Origin: Deltaproteobacteria bacterium
GTDB taxonomy: Bacteria; Desulfobacterota; Binatia; UBA12015
Direction of reading: 5' to 3'
NCBI GenBank assembly: GCA_016874715.1
Contig: VGTK01000023.1
Span: 1-43,589 of the forward strand
Length of the DNA stretch: 43,589 nucleotides
How positions within the stretch are numbered: the first letter of the stretch is position 1; each line of letters starts with the position of its first letter. The position numbers and the translations under genes are program-made. Of the stretch, positions 1-9,708 are shown in pieces. The notes below the pieces were generated by a model. The model was not told the DNA's origin and ran no database searches. It saw nothing but the letters and a program-made list of their open reading frames with translations.

Positions 1-3000
1 TGACGACTCCGTCGCTCTGCCGGATGCGGATTCCGACCGTGGCCGGACTCACGACCACGACGCCATCGATGCGGATGCCGTCGGCCATCACCGCAGCGAT
101 GCCGAGCGCGCCGCCCTGCACGACCAGGTTCGAGATGCGCGCATCGGTGAGGCCGTTGACGTTGATGCCCGACATCTCGACCGGCGGTGCGATCACCGTC
201 GTGCCGGGCGCGCCGGCACCGCGGAGCGTGAGCGCGTGCCGCGTGAAGTCCGCCTGCTCGGCATATGTGCCGGGAGCGAGCACGATCACGTCGCCCGCCG
301 ACACCGCGTTCATGGCGCGGCCGATCGTCTGCCACGGCGTCGACGGCGAGCGTGCCTGGACGAGGCCGTGCGCGTTCGACCCGGTCACCGGGTCGACGTA
401 GTACGTCTGCCCGCTGCCCGGCGGCGGGTTGCCGCCCGGCGGGCTGCTCGGCGCCGGCGGCGTCGCAGCCGCCGGATCCGCGCCCGTGTGGTAGCCGAGA
501 TCTGCGACGCCGGCGTCGGCCGCGGCGTCGCTGCGGGTCGAGCCCGAGATGTCGCGGCTCGCCGTGTCGCCTGAGCCGGCGTCGAGCGCCGGGCTGTTGC
601 TCGCCTGGCCGGCGGCGGTCTGCTGCAAGCGGAAGTTGCCGGTCGGGGCGTCGACGAAGCGCGGGTCCTGGCCGAGCAGGTTGGCCCACGTGGTCGGCTC
701 CTGGCCGGACTCGGTCTCGAACTCGACGGCGCTGCCGGTGACGAGGTTGTGATGCACGAGGGTCGGTGCCGTATCGGTCTCGATCGCGACGGTCGCATTG
801 TCCGCCAGGATGTTGTCGCGGATCTCGCCGACCGTGTTGTCGAAGCGGACGCCGCCCGTGGCGAGCACCCGACCGCTGCCGACGATGGTGTTGAACGCGA
901 CCACGTTTCCGGTGGACGCGCTGCCGAGCGGGCTGTTCTTGAACTCGACGCCCCACTCGCCGCTGTCGCGCACGAGGTTGTTCCGTACGTACGCCGACGT
1001 CGAGCGCTCGACGAGGATGCCGCGCTTGTCCGCGTTGCGCGCGACGTTGCCGTCGACGACGAAGCCCGTCGTGTCGACCACGTAGATCCCGTTGTCCGAC
1101 TGGCCGATCGTCGTGCAGCCGCGGACCACGAGGCCGTCGGCGGTGGTGCCGCGGATACCGTGCAGGCCACCCTGCACGGTGAAGCCCTCGACGAGGAAGC
1201 CCGGGTGGTCGATCGTGAGCCCGATCTGCCCGACCGGCGGGGTGACGATCACGCTGCCGCTCGCCTGCAGGACGATGTCCGCGTTCGAGCTCTTCGGCGC
1301 CTCGGCGTAGGTGCCCGCCGCGACGATCACCGTGCTGCCCGCGGGGGCGCCGCCCGCGCCGAGCGCGCGCGAGATGGTCTTCCACGGTGTCGCCGGATCC
1401 AGCGCGTCCTCGGGGCCGCGCGTGTCGTTGCCGCTCTGTGCGTTCACGTAGAACGTCGTGCCCGTCGGCGGGTCCTGGATCGGGGGCCTGCCGCTCGAGG
1501 GGGCCGCCCCCTTGTGGAAGCCGATGTCGGTGATGCCGTCGTCGGGCATGCCGTCGGTACGTGTCGTGCCGGAGATGTCGCGTGTCGCGGGGCTGCCCGA
1601 GCCGATGTCGACCATCGGGCTGTCGGCGCCCTGGCCCGCCGCGAGCTGCTGGAGCTGGAAGCCGGTCGCGCCGAGCTCGACGAACAGCGGATCGAGCTCG
1701 ACGTTCGACCACGCGGCCGGCGGGCTCTGGCTCTCGGTGCCGATGGCGATGGGGTTGCCGAACAGCCCGTTGTGGTGGACGTGGGTCGGCTGCGTGTCCG
1801 TCTTGATGCCCGATCCCGCGTTCGCGACCGACAGGTTGTCGCGAATCTCGCCGCTCGCCTTCTGGAAGCGGATACCGCCCTGTGCGGCGGTCGTTCCGTT
1901 GTCGTGCACGGTGTTGAACGCGGCCACGTTGCCGGTCGACATCGCGGCACCGGTGCCGTTGTCGAAGTGGATGCCCCACTCGCCGCTGCCGATCACCAGG
2001 TTGTTGCGCGCGTAGTTCATCGTGCCCTGACGGAAGACGATGCCCGCCTGGACGGCGTCGGTGACGACGTTCGAGTCGACGGTGACGTTCTCGCCGTTGC
2101 GGACGCGGATGCCGTTGGTCGCGATGGTGCCGTTCGACGTGCGGGCCTTGACGCGGTTCTGCCGGACGACCACGTCGAAGATCTTCTGCCCGCTGCTCTC
2201 CTTCGCGACGAGGATACCTTCCTTGTCGGAGCGCATGACGAAGCCGTCGAGCACGACCGCGTCGGCGCGCACGGTGACGCCGGTCGCGCCGGCCGGCGGG
2301 CGGATCACGGTGCCGCCGCGCACCTCGGCGCGCAGCGTGACGCCGGCCGTGGCCACGGTCACCGACTCGGTGCACTCGCCCTCGCGCACGATGAGCGTCT
2401 CGCCGGTCTGGATCTGGCCCACCGCGTGGCCGATCGTGCGCCACGGCTTGTACGGGAACTGGGCTTCCCACTTGCTCCGGCTGTCGTTGCCGGTTTCGCA
2501 GTCGACGTACACCGTCGCGCTTCCCGGTGCCGGCGTGGGCGTCGGTCCGCCGGGGCTCGTCGAGCTCATCGCACCCGCGTGGTAGCCGAGGTCCGCCATG
2601 CCGGTGTCCGGCTGCGGTGTGGGCCCGCTCTGCGTCGTACCGGAGATCTCGACGATACCGACCGGAGCGCTGCCCTCGTCGACCAGCGGGCTCTGAACGA
2701 GCTGACCCGCGGCGATCTGGCTCAGGGCGAAGTTCTCGTTCCCCGCGTCGACGAACAGTGGGTCCACGCTCAGGTTCGACGCCCAGAGCACGAACTGCTG
2801 CGGCACGTCGTAGTTCGCCGACGTGTGGCCGAACGAGTCGTTGTGGTGCACCAGCGTGGCCGGATCGGGCTGATCGAACTTGATGCCGGTCGGACCGTTG
2901 AACACCACCACGTTGTCGCGGATTTCGCCGGCGGTGTTGACGAAGCGGAGGCCGCGCCCGTTGCCGTGGACGGTGTTGAACGCGGCGACGTTGCCCGTCG

Positions 3001-6000
3001 ACACCGGCGGATTCGGTGCATTCGTGTTGTCGAAGCTGATGCCCCAGTCGGAGCCGCCGACGCTGTTCCCGTACACCAGGTTGTTCTGCACGTACGCGTT
3101 CGTCGCGCGCTTCAGCAGGATGCCGGCCTGGGATGCGCCGGTGACGATGCAGTTCTCGACCGTGACGTTCTGCGCGTCGCGGACCTGGATTCCGTTCGTG
3201 CTCAGGCTCGCGCCCGGCAGGTCGAACGGTCGTACCCAGAGGCTGCGCAGGACGAGGTTCTGCAGGACGCCGCTCGACCGTGCCGCGTGCACACCCTGGG
3301 TGGCGGACTCGACCACGAAGCCCTCGAGCCTGACGTCGGCGCTCTGGACGTTGAAGGTGCTGCCGGTGCCGGGAGTGCGACGAACGACGGTGCCGAACGG
3401 GTTCGCGGCGCGCAGGGTGATGCCGGCGTGGTCGATCTCGACGGTCGACCCCACGTCGCACGTGCCGTCGGCGACCTCGGCCACCTCGCCGAAGGCGAGA
3501 GTGTTGGCAGCCTTCTGCAGGGTCCTCCACGGCGTCGCGGGATTCCGCGCCTCGCTCTTGCTCCGTGCGTCGTTGCCGCTCGCGCAGTCGACGTAGTGCA
3601 CCGCACCACCACCCGGGGGCGGGCTCGAGCTCGGCGTGGGCGCGGGCGGCGGCGGGCTCGCGCTCGCCGGGTCGGCGTTCTCGTGCCGGCCCATGTCGGC
3701 GGTGCCGGTGTCGGCCGTTCCGTCGGCGCGGGTCGCGCCGGAGATGTCGGCGTCGCCGACCGGCGCCGAGCCCTGGTCGATGACCGGGCTCGCGGCCTGC
3801 AGGCGATAGTCGCCGGAGCCTGCGTCGGCGAACAGCGGATCGATCGCGAGGTTGGCCCAGAAGACGGGTGGGTCGTCGTTCTCGACGTCGTACGGCGCGG
3901 TCGTGTTGCCGACCACGTCGTTGTGGTGGATCAGCAGCGCTCCCTGGTCGACCTTGACGCCGATGCCCTCGTTGTTCGCGACGACGTTGTCACGCACCTC
4001 GCCGGTCGCCTTCTGCAGCTGCAGGCCGCCGCCGGCGCTCGGGCCGGTCCCGTTGCCGAAGACGGTGTTGAATGCGATCACGTTGCCGGTCGAGAGCGGG
4101 TCGCTCACCTCGTTGGTGAACTGGATGCCCCACGTGCCGTTGCCCACCACGAGGTTGTTCCGCACGTAGACGTTCGACGTGGCCTGGATGCGCATGCCGC
4201 GCTCGGTGGCCCCGCTGATCACGTTGCCGTCGATGGTCGCGCCGTCGACGCGTGCGATGCTGAGCGCGTTCTGCGCTTGACCGGTCATGGTGCAGCTGCG
4301 GACGACCAGGTCCGCGAGGTCCGTGGCATGGACGGCGCGGTTGCCGCCCGTGACCGTGAAGCCCTCGATCGCGACGCCGTCCTTCTCGTCGATCGTGAAG
4401 CCGGTCTCGCCGGCGTCGAGCGGGATCGTGACGGCGCCCGCCGCGCGGACCGTGATGCCGGCGGTGTTCACGGTGAAGGGCCCGGGGTACGAGCCCACCT
4501 GGACACTGATCGTGTCGCCCGCCTGGGCGCCGTCGGCGACCTGCAGCGCGCGCCCGAGCGTCTGCCACGGGGTCGCGGGGTCGCCGGCGTCGAAGCGCGT
4601 GCGCGTGTCGTTGCCGCTGGTCGCGTCGACGTACAGCGTCAGCGCGCCGCCGCCGCCGGGCGGGTCCTGCACGGGAGGAACTCCCATCGAGGGCGCCGCC
4701 CCGCGGTGGAAGCCGATGTCGGCCGTGCCCTCGTCTTCCGCATCGTCGGTACGCGTCGAGCCGGAGATGTCGCGGGCGACGGTGGATCCGGAGCCGCGAT
4801 CGACCAGCGGGCTGTCGGCCCCCTGGCCGGCGGCGATCTGCTGCAGGCTGGGCTCGGTTGGCCCGGTGAACAGCGGGTCGTCGCCGAGATTCGACCAGGC
4901 GAGCGGCTCCGCGCCGACGTTCGCCTCGATCGCGACCGCGCTGCCGAACAGGTCGTTGTGGTGCAGGCGCGTGCCCGCGGTGTCGAGCTTGACGCCGCGG
5001 GTCTGGTTCGCGGCGAAGATGTTGTCGCGCACCTCGGCGGTCGCGTTCTCGAGGAAGAGCCCGCCGGACGGCGTCACGGCGCCGTTGCCGCGCACGGTGT
5101 TGAACGCGATCACGTTGTCGGTGGACGGCGAGGGCAGGGAGGCCGCGTCGAGCTGGATGCCCCACTCGCCGCTGTCGGTGACCAGGTTGTTCCGCAGGTA
5201 GACCTGCGCGGAGTCCTCGACGAAGATGCCGCGCTGCGCGACGCCGTCGATCGCGTTCGAGTCGACCGTCGCGTTCGTGGTGCCCGCGACCATGACGCCG
5301 TTCGCGGTCTGTCCGGAGATGGTGCAGCGGCGGATCGTCACCCCGTCGGCCGACGTCGCGCGCACGCCGTGCACGCCGCCCTGGATCGTGAAGCCGTCGA
5401 CCAGGAAGTCGGGCACGTCGACGTCGATGCCGGGCTGCCCGGCGGCGGGCGTGATGATGGCGTCGCCGGTCGCGCGCAGCGTGATGCCGCCGGTGTGCGT
5501 CGTCACCGCCTCGGCGTAGGTGCCCGCCGCGACGAGCACGGTGTCGCCGGTCGACGCGGCGCCGTTCTGCAGGGCCCGGCCGATGCTCTTCCAGGGGCTG
5601 CCCGGCGACTGCGCCTGGATCTTCGTGTTGCTGTCCGAGGCGCCCGGCGCGTCGTCGTCGACGTGATACGTCGCCGGACCCGACGTGACCGGGGGCACGC
5701 CGGTCGAGGCCGGAGCGCCGGTGTGGAAGCCGAGGTCGGCGACGCCCGTGTCGGCGCCGGCATCGCTGCGCGTCGAGCCGCCGATGTCGAGCGCGCTCAC
5801 GTTGCCCGAGCCGGCGTTCACCGCCGGGCTGTTCGCGCCCTGGCCCGCCGCCGTCTGGCTCAGCGCGAAGACGTCGTCGGCCCAGCCGTCGAGGCCGCCG
5901 AGGATGCCGTCCGCACCGTCGGGATCGACCAGCAGCGGGTCCACCGCCAGCATGCCGCCGCCGAGGACGTAGTCGGCCGGGCTGAGCGGTGTCGTGCTGC

Positions 6001-6853
6001 CGAACAGCAGGGTGTTCTTGACCACCGAGCCGGCGGTGTCGAGCCGCAGCGCGGTGATGGCGTTCGACAGCAGCACGTTGTCGCGGATCTGGCCGACCGC
6101 GTTCTTGAGCCGCAGCCCGCCCTCGCCGGCGCCGCCGCCGTTGAATGCGACGGTGTTGAACGCGACCACGTTGCCCATGGACAGCGGCGGCTGGGGCTCG
6201 CTCGCGTTGGTGTTCTCGAAGTCGATGCCCCACTCGCCGGCGCCGTAGACGAGGTTGTTCCTGACGTAGGCCTCGCTGGCGTGGTCGATGAAGATGCCGC
6301 GGCTGCCCGCCGACGCGGCGACCGAGCTCTCGATCGTGACGCCGCTCGTCTGCTCGACGGTGAAGCCGTTGAACTGCGCAGCGACGGATTTGCAGCGGCG
6401 GATGCGAAGCCCGTCGGCGCCGGTCGCGCGGATGCCGTGCGTGCCGCCGAGGATCACGAAGCCCTCGATCACGAGGCCCGGGTGATCGACGTCGATACCC
6501 GGTTGGGGGTCGTCGTTCTCGTCGAGCGGCGGCGCGATCACGACCGAGTCCGGCGCGCCGCCCGCGCGCAGCGTGACGTTCGGGAAGTGCGACTCCGCCG
6601 ATTCGGCGTACGGCACGGCCGCCGGCAGAACGGTGATCGTGTTCCCCGGCAGCACCATCTGCAGCGCGTGGTCGATGGTCTTCCACGGCGTCGCCGAGGA
6701 CTGCGCCGCGACGGTCGAGCGCAGATCGTCGCCGGTGTCGCCGTCGACGAAGAACTCGAGCGCGCTGGCGGTCGCCGGGAGGAAGGAGAAGGAGAGGACG
6801 AGGAAGAGGGGGGTCCCGAGGAAACGCGATGTGGTTCGGCTTCTGGGTCTCAC
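1..6853 (-). CDS. Giant secreted tandem beta-helix protein (partial, C-terminus outside window)
   Basis: One uninterrupted minus-strand frame of about 2,284 codons runs from a GTG at 6853 off the left edge. The start is forced because an in-frame TGA lies 9 nt upstream of the GTG. It opens with a basic stretch and a hydrophobic signal peptide ending near residue 31 (PATASA), so it is exported. Seven modules of about 345-363 residues follow. Each begins with a (F/Y)xVDxxxGND-like strand and a TPWxTIxRAL motif, near residues 34, 396, 741, 1085, 1448, 1800 and 2150. Each then has AGxTIxVxxGxY, repeated right-handed beta-helix coils (AYVRNNLV, GEWGI, GNVxAFNTV, GEIRDN) and a closing ISGxTRxDxxxDxGxxDxGxH segment like a choice-of-anchor end. 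Pro/Ser/Gly linkers separate modules. Modules 4 and 5 alone carry a Cys pair (VDC and GTC/GEC), suggesting a disulfide and recent duplication. The ligand is unknown; a surface adhesin or polysaccharide-active protein is possible. Confidence 0.88.
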   Translation of the reverse strand, partial: MRPRSRTTSRFLGTPLFLVLSFSFLPATASALEFFVDGDTGDDLRSTVAAQSSATPWKTIDHALQMVLPGNTITVLPAAVPYAESAESHFPNVTLRAGGAPDSVVIAPPLDENDDPQPGIDVDHPGLVIEGFVILGGTHGIRATGADGLRIRRCKSVAAQFNGFTVEQTSGVTIESSVAASAGSRGIFIDHASEAYVRNNLVYGAGEWGIDFENTNASEPQPPLSMGNVVAFNTVAFNGGGAGEGGLRLKNAVGQIRDNVLLSNAITALRLDTAGSVVKNTLLFGSTTPLSPADYVLGGGMLAVDPLLVDPDGADGILGGLDGWADDVFALSQTAAGQGANSPAVNAGSGNVSALDIGGSTRSDAGADTGVADLGFHTGAPASTGVPPVTSGPATYHVDDDAPGASDSNTKIQAQSPGSPWKSIGRALQNGAASTGDTVLVAAGTYAEAVTTHTGGITLRATGDAIITPAAGQPGIDVDVPDFLVDGFTIQGGVHGVRATSADGVTIRRCTISGQTANGVMVAGTTNATVDSNAIDGVAQRGIFVEDSAQVYLRNNLVTDSGEWGIQLDAASLPSPSTDNVIAFNTVRGNGAVTPSGGLFLENATAEVRDNIFAANQTRGVKLDTAGTRLHHNDLFGSAVAIEANVGAEPLAWSNLGDDPLFTGPTEPSLQQIAAGQGADSPLVDRGSGSTVARDISGSTRTDDAEDEGTADIGFHRGAAPSMGVPPVQDPPGGGGALTLYVDATSGNDTRTRFDAGDPATPWQTLGRALQVADGAQAGDTISVQVGSYPGPFTVNTAGITVRAAGAVTIPLDAGETGFTIDEKDGVAIEGFTVTGGNRAVHATDLADLVVRSCTMTGQAQNALSIARVDGATIDGNVISGATERGMRIQATSNVYVRNNLVVGNGTWGIQFTNEVSDPLSTGNVIAFNTVFGNGTGPSAGGGLQLQKATGEVRDNVVANNEGIGVKVDQGALLIHHNDVVGNTTAPYDVENDDPPVFWANLAIDPLFADAGSGDYRLQAASPVIDQGSAPVGDADISGATRADGTADTGTADMGRHENADPASASPPPPAPTPSSSPPPGGGAVHYVDCASGNDARSKSEARNPATPWRTLQKAANTLAFGEVAEVADGTCDVGSTVEIDHAGITLRAANPFGTVVRRTPGTGSTFNVQSADVRLEGFVVESATQGVHAARSSGVLQNLVLRSLWVRPFDLPGASLSTNGIQVRDAQNVTVENCIVTGASQAGILLKRATNAYVQNNLVYGNSVGGSDWGISFDNTNAPNPPVSTGNVAAFNTVHGNGRGLRFVNTAGEIRDNVVVFNGPTGIKFDQPDPATLVHHNDSFGHTSANYDVPQQFVLWASNLSVDPLFVDAGNENFALSQIAAGQLVQSPLVDEGSAPVGIVEISGTTQSGPTPQPDTGMADLGYHAGAMSSTSPGGPTPTPAPGSATVYVDCETGNDSRSKWEAQFPYKPWRTIGHAVGQIQTGETLIVREGECTESVTVATAGVTLRAEVRGGTVIRPPAGATGVTVRADAVVLDGFVMRSDKEGILVAKESSGQKIFDVVVRQNRVKARTSNGTIATNGIRVRNGENVTVDSNVVTDAVQAGIVFRQGTMNYARNNLVIGSGEWGIHFDNGTGAAMSTGNVAAFNTVHDNGTTAAQGGIRFQKASGEIRDNLSVANAGSGIKTDTQPTHVHHNGLFGNPIAIGTESQSPPAAWSNVELDPLFVELGATGFQLQQLAAGQGADSPMVDIGSGSPATRDISGTTRTDGMPDDGITDIGFHKGAAPSSGRPPIQDPPTGTTFYVNAQSGNDTRGPEDALDPATPWKTISRALGAGGAPAGSTVIVAAGTYAEAPKSSNADIVLQASGSVIVTPPVGQIGLTIDHPGFLVEGFTVQGGLHGIRGTTADGLVVRGCTTIGQSDNGIYVVDTTGFVVDGNVARNADKRGILVERSTSAYVRNNLVRDSGEWGVEFKNSPLGSASTGNVVAFNTIVGSGRVLATGGVRFDNTVGEIRDNILADNATVAIETDTAPTLVHHNLVTGSAVEFETESGQEPTTWANLLGQDPRFVDAPTGNFRLQQTAAGQASNSPALDAGSGDTASRDISGSTRSDAAADAGVADLGYHTGADPAAATPPAPSSPPGGNPPPGSGQTYYVDPVTGSNAHGLVQARSPSTPWQTIGRAMNAVSAGDVIVLAPGTYAEQADFTRHALTLRGAGAPGTTVIAPPVEMSGINVNGLTDARISNLVVQGGALGIAAVMADGIRIDGVVVVSPATVGIRIRQSDGVV

Positions 6854-6940
6854 GGTGTCTCACGCTTCGGGGAGAGGCGTGCTTCCGCATTCGTGCCCTA
6901 ACGGGAAAGGCGAGGAAAGGGCCGCGCGCAGGATCCGGCG

Positions 6941-6984
6941 ACGGCGGTGGAGCACTCTCCATGGAGATCGCGCTCCACCGCCGT
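6941..6984. terminator. Strong inverted repeat upstream of the beta-helix gene
   Basis: A perfect 13-bp stem pairs 6941-6953 with 6972-6984. The 18-nt loop contains a further palindrome, CTCCATGGAG (6957-6966). No T-tract follows on either strand. It lies between the small minus-strand gene ending at 7243 and the beta-helix start at 6853, so it may terminate the former or form a leader structure for the latter. I see no gene in the remainder of 6854-7242. Confidence 0.55.
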
Positions 6985-7242
6985 CCGCCGCTTTACGGAT
7001 TCGGATCGACTTCAGTGTCCTGGAAGGCTGCCCGACCGTCCGCCCACGGTCAGCCGGGTTTCACGGCGTCGTGCGACGTACCCTGAGATCGCACCTGCCG
7101 CTGCCCTCGCGGAACATTCGAGCCACTCGTCACCCACGTCCCAACGCCGCTACCGGACGGCGCGCCCGCGAAAGCCCTGCCGGACTCTCGAGCGGGTTTC
7201 GGACGGCACCCGGGATCGGAGTGCTCACGATGTCGTGAGGCC

Positions 7243-7575
7243 CTAGCCGGGACGGGTCGGTGGCTCGACGGAAGACGATCGAATGCGGGCCAGCGCCACG
7301 CTGGGCACGGCCTCGGGCCGGTCGCTCGACGGCAAGAGGCCCGGCCGCGTGAGCACCAGATAGGGGGTGAAGGTCTTGCCCGTCAGGACCGAGTCGACGA
7401 ACGGCGTCGACGCCATGAGCTGATCGCCGGCGACCTGGACGGTCTTCTGGCCATCGCCCTGCTGCTGCACCTGCGGCGTGGCCGTGTGCTCCGGCATCGG
7501 CTGAACGAAGGCGAAGCATACCAGCGCCATGATCGTGGCAACGGTTGCCCAGGCCCTGACGAACGAGCGACTCAT
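7243..7575 (-). CDS. Small exported protein of unknown function
   Basis: This is a 110-residue protein. The ATG at 7575 is chosen because a GAGGA ribosome site lies 9 nt upstream and the product then begins with a signal-like segment (MSRSFVRAWATVATIMALVC). A longer in-frame ORF to 7725 has no such support. The mature part is short, Gln/Thr-rich and then Pro/Ser-rich (a TPQVQQQGDGQ stretch near residue 40), with no motif I recognise. It sits upstream of the beta-helix gene on the same strand, separated by a strong hairpin, and diverges from the secreted protein at 7850. No function is assigned. Confidence 0.55.
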   Translation of the reverse strand: MSRSFVRAWATVATIMALVCFAFVQPMPEHTATPQVQQQGDGQKTVQVAGDQLMASTPFVDSVLTGKTFTPYLVLTRPGLLPSSDRPEAVPSVALARIRSSSVEPPTRPG

Positions 7576-7849
7576 CCCGAAGGGTCCTCGCAGCAACCCC
7601 AGGGCCACCGGACGCCCGCCGACCGTACGCCTTTCGCCTTCATTTGCTTGCAGATTCGCATGATCGGGCGATGGTGCGGCTCGGCGTGGCCCATCCGCCA
7701 TGTGGATTGACCGGCCGGCCGCCAACCGTCACGGTAGACAACGGCCGCACGCGCACTGCCTCGCCACGGGCCTACCGAGCAGTGGCTCGACGCACCACGT
7801 GACGGTTACGCATCCGGAACGAACAGAGGTTTCTCGCCAAGGAGCTCGA

Positions 7850-8719
7850 ATGTCAACGCGCAGGATTCTGGTCAAGGTGGTTCTCGTCATCGCGTCGCTC
7901 GTGCTCGCGTCCCCGGCCCGGGCCGGGACGACGCTCCCCGGGGCGAACACGGACTTCCCCGACGACGATCTCGTGATGCCCTTCGCCACCACCGACTTCC
8001 GGTCGACCTTCTTCTCGACCACCAACATCGGTGAGGGGATCATCCGGGCCCGGTGGGCCTTCTTCGACGCCAACGGCCAGAAAGTCGACGAGGTGTTGCG
8101 CGACATCTTCGGCGAGGGTGGAACCGACATCGTCGACATCACGTCGATCGCCGACCGGACGATCGACGGCAACGGCAACTTCGTCCTCGGACCCAGCCGC
8201 AGCCTCGCCGGCCGCAACGGATTCGTGATCGTCTACGGCGACGGTACCCCAAGGCTGCTCGGCAACTTCACCGTCGCGAACCTGTTGACGAGCTCGGGCT
8301 TCGGCGTGAACGCGTCGGGCTTCGGCACGATCGGCACGGTGGCCGCAGGGCAGGGCATCATCGGCACCACGTTCAACCCGGCCACCTTGCAGGACAACCT
8401 GCTGGTGATCATCGGTCTGAACGCGCCACCCAGCCTGAACTCGCTGACCAACGGATCGGCGGCGTCGGGGACCGTGTTCAGCGCACGCGTGATCCTGCTC
8501 GGCAACGACCCCAACGAGGCGGTGATCGCCGAGACCACCGTTCCCGTCCGTGGCTCGGCGCTGATCACGAACCTGCGGACCTTGTTCCCGTCGCAGAATC
8601 TCGACGGCTCGGCGTCGATCCTGGTGGTGGCCGAGGGAACCGGAATCATCGGCTACTACGGGCAGGCGGTCGGGGCGTTCGGCGCGGCGCAGTCGCTCCG
8701 CGCCGGGGTAGCTTTCTGA
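7850..8719 (+). CDS. Secreted protein of unknown function
   Basis: This is a 289-residue protein starting at the ATG at 7850, which has an AAGGAG ribosome site 5-6 nt upstream. An in-frame extension to 7700 is not supported. The first 25 residues form a clear signal peptide (basic MSTRRILVKV, hydrophobic core, cut near SPARAG). The mature protein is rich in Gly, Asn, Thr and Ile with alternating beta-strand character, and has only polar loops rather than an enzyme motif. It looks like an all-beta, cell-surface or extracellular protein. I do not recognise the family. The neighbouring genes give no clear functional link. Confidence 0.8.
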   Translation: MSTRRILVKVVLVIASLVLASPARAGTTLPGANTDFPDDDLVMPFATTDFRSTFFSTTNIGEGIIRARWAFFDANGQKVDEVLRDIFGEGGTDIVDITSIADRTIDGNGNFVLGPSRSLAGRNGFVIVYGDGTPRLLGNFTVANLLTSSGFGVNASGFGTIGTVAAGQGIIGTTFNPATLQDNLLVIIGLNAPPSLNSLTNGSAASGTVFSARVILLGNDPNEAVIAETTVPVRGSALITNLRTLFPSQNLDGSASILVVAEGTGIIGYYGQAVGAFGAAQSLRAGVAF

Positions 8720-8848
8720 CCGAGGTCTCCACGGCGGCGAGCACGGGCGCGGCGGGCGACGGTCGCTCCCGGTGCTCGCCGTGAAGGCACGCTGCGCGCA
8801 CGCCCGGGCGACACGCCGGCCGGGCGGCGCCGGGCCGGGAGTCGTCGC

Positions 8849-9634
8849 GTGAGCGTCCCGATCGCGCTCTCCGTCGCAGGATCCGACCCGAGCGGCGGCG
8901 CGGGCATCCAGGCGGACCTCAAGACCTTCGCGGCGTTCGAGGTGTACGGCGCCGCCGTGCTCACGTGCTGCACCGCGCAGAACACGACCGGCGTGTTCGC
9001 GACCGGCGAGCTGCCGGTGGACCTCGTCGCGGCGCAGCTCGACGCGGTGCTCGAGGACCTCGCGGTCGGCGCGATCAAGACCGGCATGCTCGGCCGGGCG
9101 GCGATCGTCGACGTGGTCGCGGAGCGGCTCGCGTGTCGCGCGATCCCGCTGGTGGTCGATCCGGTGATGGTCGCGACCAGCGGCGATCTGCTGCTGACCG
9201 CCGACGGCGTCGCGGCGCTGCGCGGGCGCCTGCTGCCGCTGGCCCGCCTGGTGACGCCGAATCTCGCCGAGGCAGCGGTCCTCGCCGGCCGCGACGTGCG
9301 CACCCTGGCGGACATGCGCGCGGCCGCGCGTTGCATCCGTGACCTCGGCCCGGGCGCCGTGCTGGTGAAGGGGGGACACCTCGCCGGTGCGGCCTGCGAC
9401 GTCCTGCTCGACGGCGCCGACCTGCACGAGCTCGCGACCGCGCGCGTCGACGCGGGCCCGCTGCACGGCAGTGGCTGCACGCTGGCGGCCGCGATCTGTG
9501 CGGCGCTCGCGCGCGGCGACGCGCTGCCCGACGCGGTCGCGGCCGCGAAGCGCTTCGTGCACGAGGCGATCCGCGGTGCGCTCGCGGTCGGGCGCGGCGC
9601 GCGCCCACTCGATCACCGCGTGCGCGTGCGCTGA
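8849..9634 (+). CDS. thiD: Hydroxymethylpyrimidine/phosphomethylpyrimidine kinase ThiD
   Basis: ThiD phosphorylates HMP and then HMP-P to HMP-PP for thiamine pyrophosphate synthesis in the cytoplasm. The 261-residue length is normal for the family. Ribokinase-like signatures are present: the N-terminal AGSDPSGGAGIQADLKT substrate loop (residues 10-26), IKTGMLG, VVDPVMVATSG, TPNLAEA, and the C-terminal anion-hole/catalytic segment HGSGCTLAAAI with its conserved Cys. The start is GTG at 8849, which puts the core motif at the usual distance from the N-terminus. No other thiamine gene is visible nearby, so it appears to stand alone. Confidence 0.95.
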   Translation: MSVPIALSVAGSDPSGGAGIQADLKTFAAFEVYGAAVLTCCTAQNTTGVFATGELPVDLVAAQLDAVLEDLAVGAIKTGMLGRAAIVDVVAERLACRAIPLVVDPVMVATSGDLLLTADGVAALRGRLLPLARLVTPNLAEAAVLAGRDVRTLADMRAAARCIRDLGPGAVLVKGGHLAGAACDVLLDGADLHELATARVDAGPLHGSGCTLAAAICAALARGDALPDAVAAAKRFVHEAIRGALAVGRGARPLDHRVRVR

Positions 9635-9694
9635 CGTCGCGCACGCGGGGCAGGGACACCGCGACCGGCGGTCGCACCCGCGCGCGTCGGTGGC

Positions 9695-9700
9695 TATAGT
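9695..9700 (+). promoter_or_regulatory. Possible -10 element of a near-leaderless aguB promoter
   Basis: TATAGT lies 8 nt before the aguB ATG at 9709, in an otherwise very GC-rich stretch, and no Shine-Dalgarno sequence precedes that ATG. A transcript starting about 7 nt beyond the hexamer would have almost no 5' leader. The -35 region is poor (GTCGCA at 9671-9676). This is a weak prediction. Confidence 0.3.
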
Positions 9701-9708
9701 CGGCCGCC

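Noticed and set aside
749-6901. A 2,050-codon plus-strand open frame
   Set aside because: It is the exact codon-register antisense of the beta-helix gene; stops are absent because of GC content. Its translation is Arg/Ala/Val-rich without any domain, while the minus strand gives clean repeated motifs.
3990-6962. A 990-codon minus-strand frame
   Set aside because: It overlaps the beta-helix gene in another frame and encodes Arg-rich sequence with no domain; the true frame starts at the GTG at 6853.
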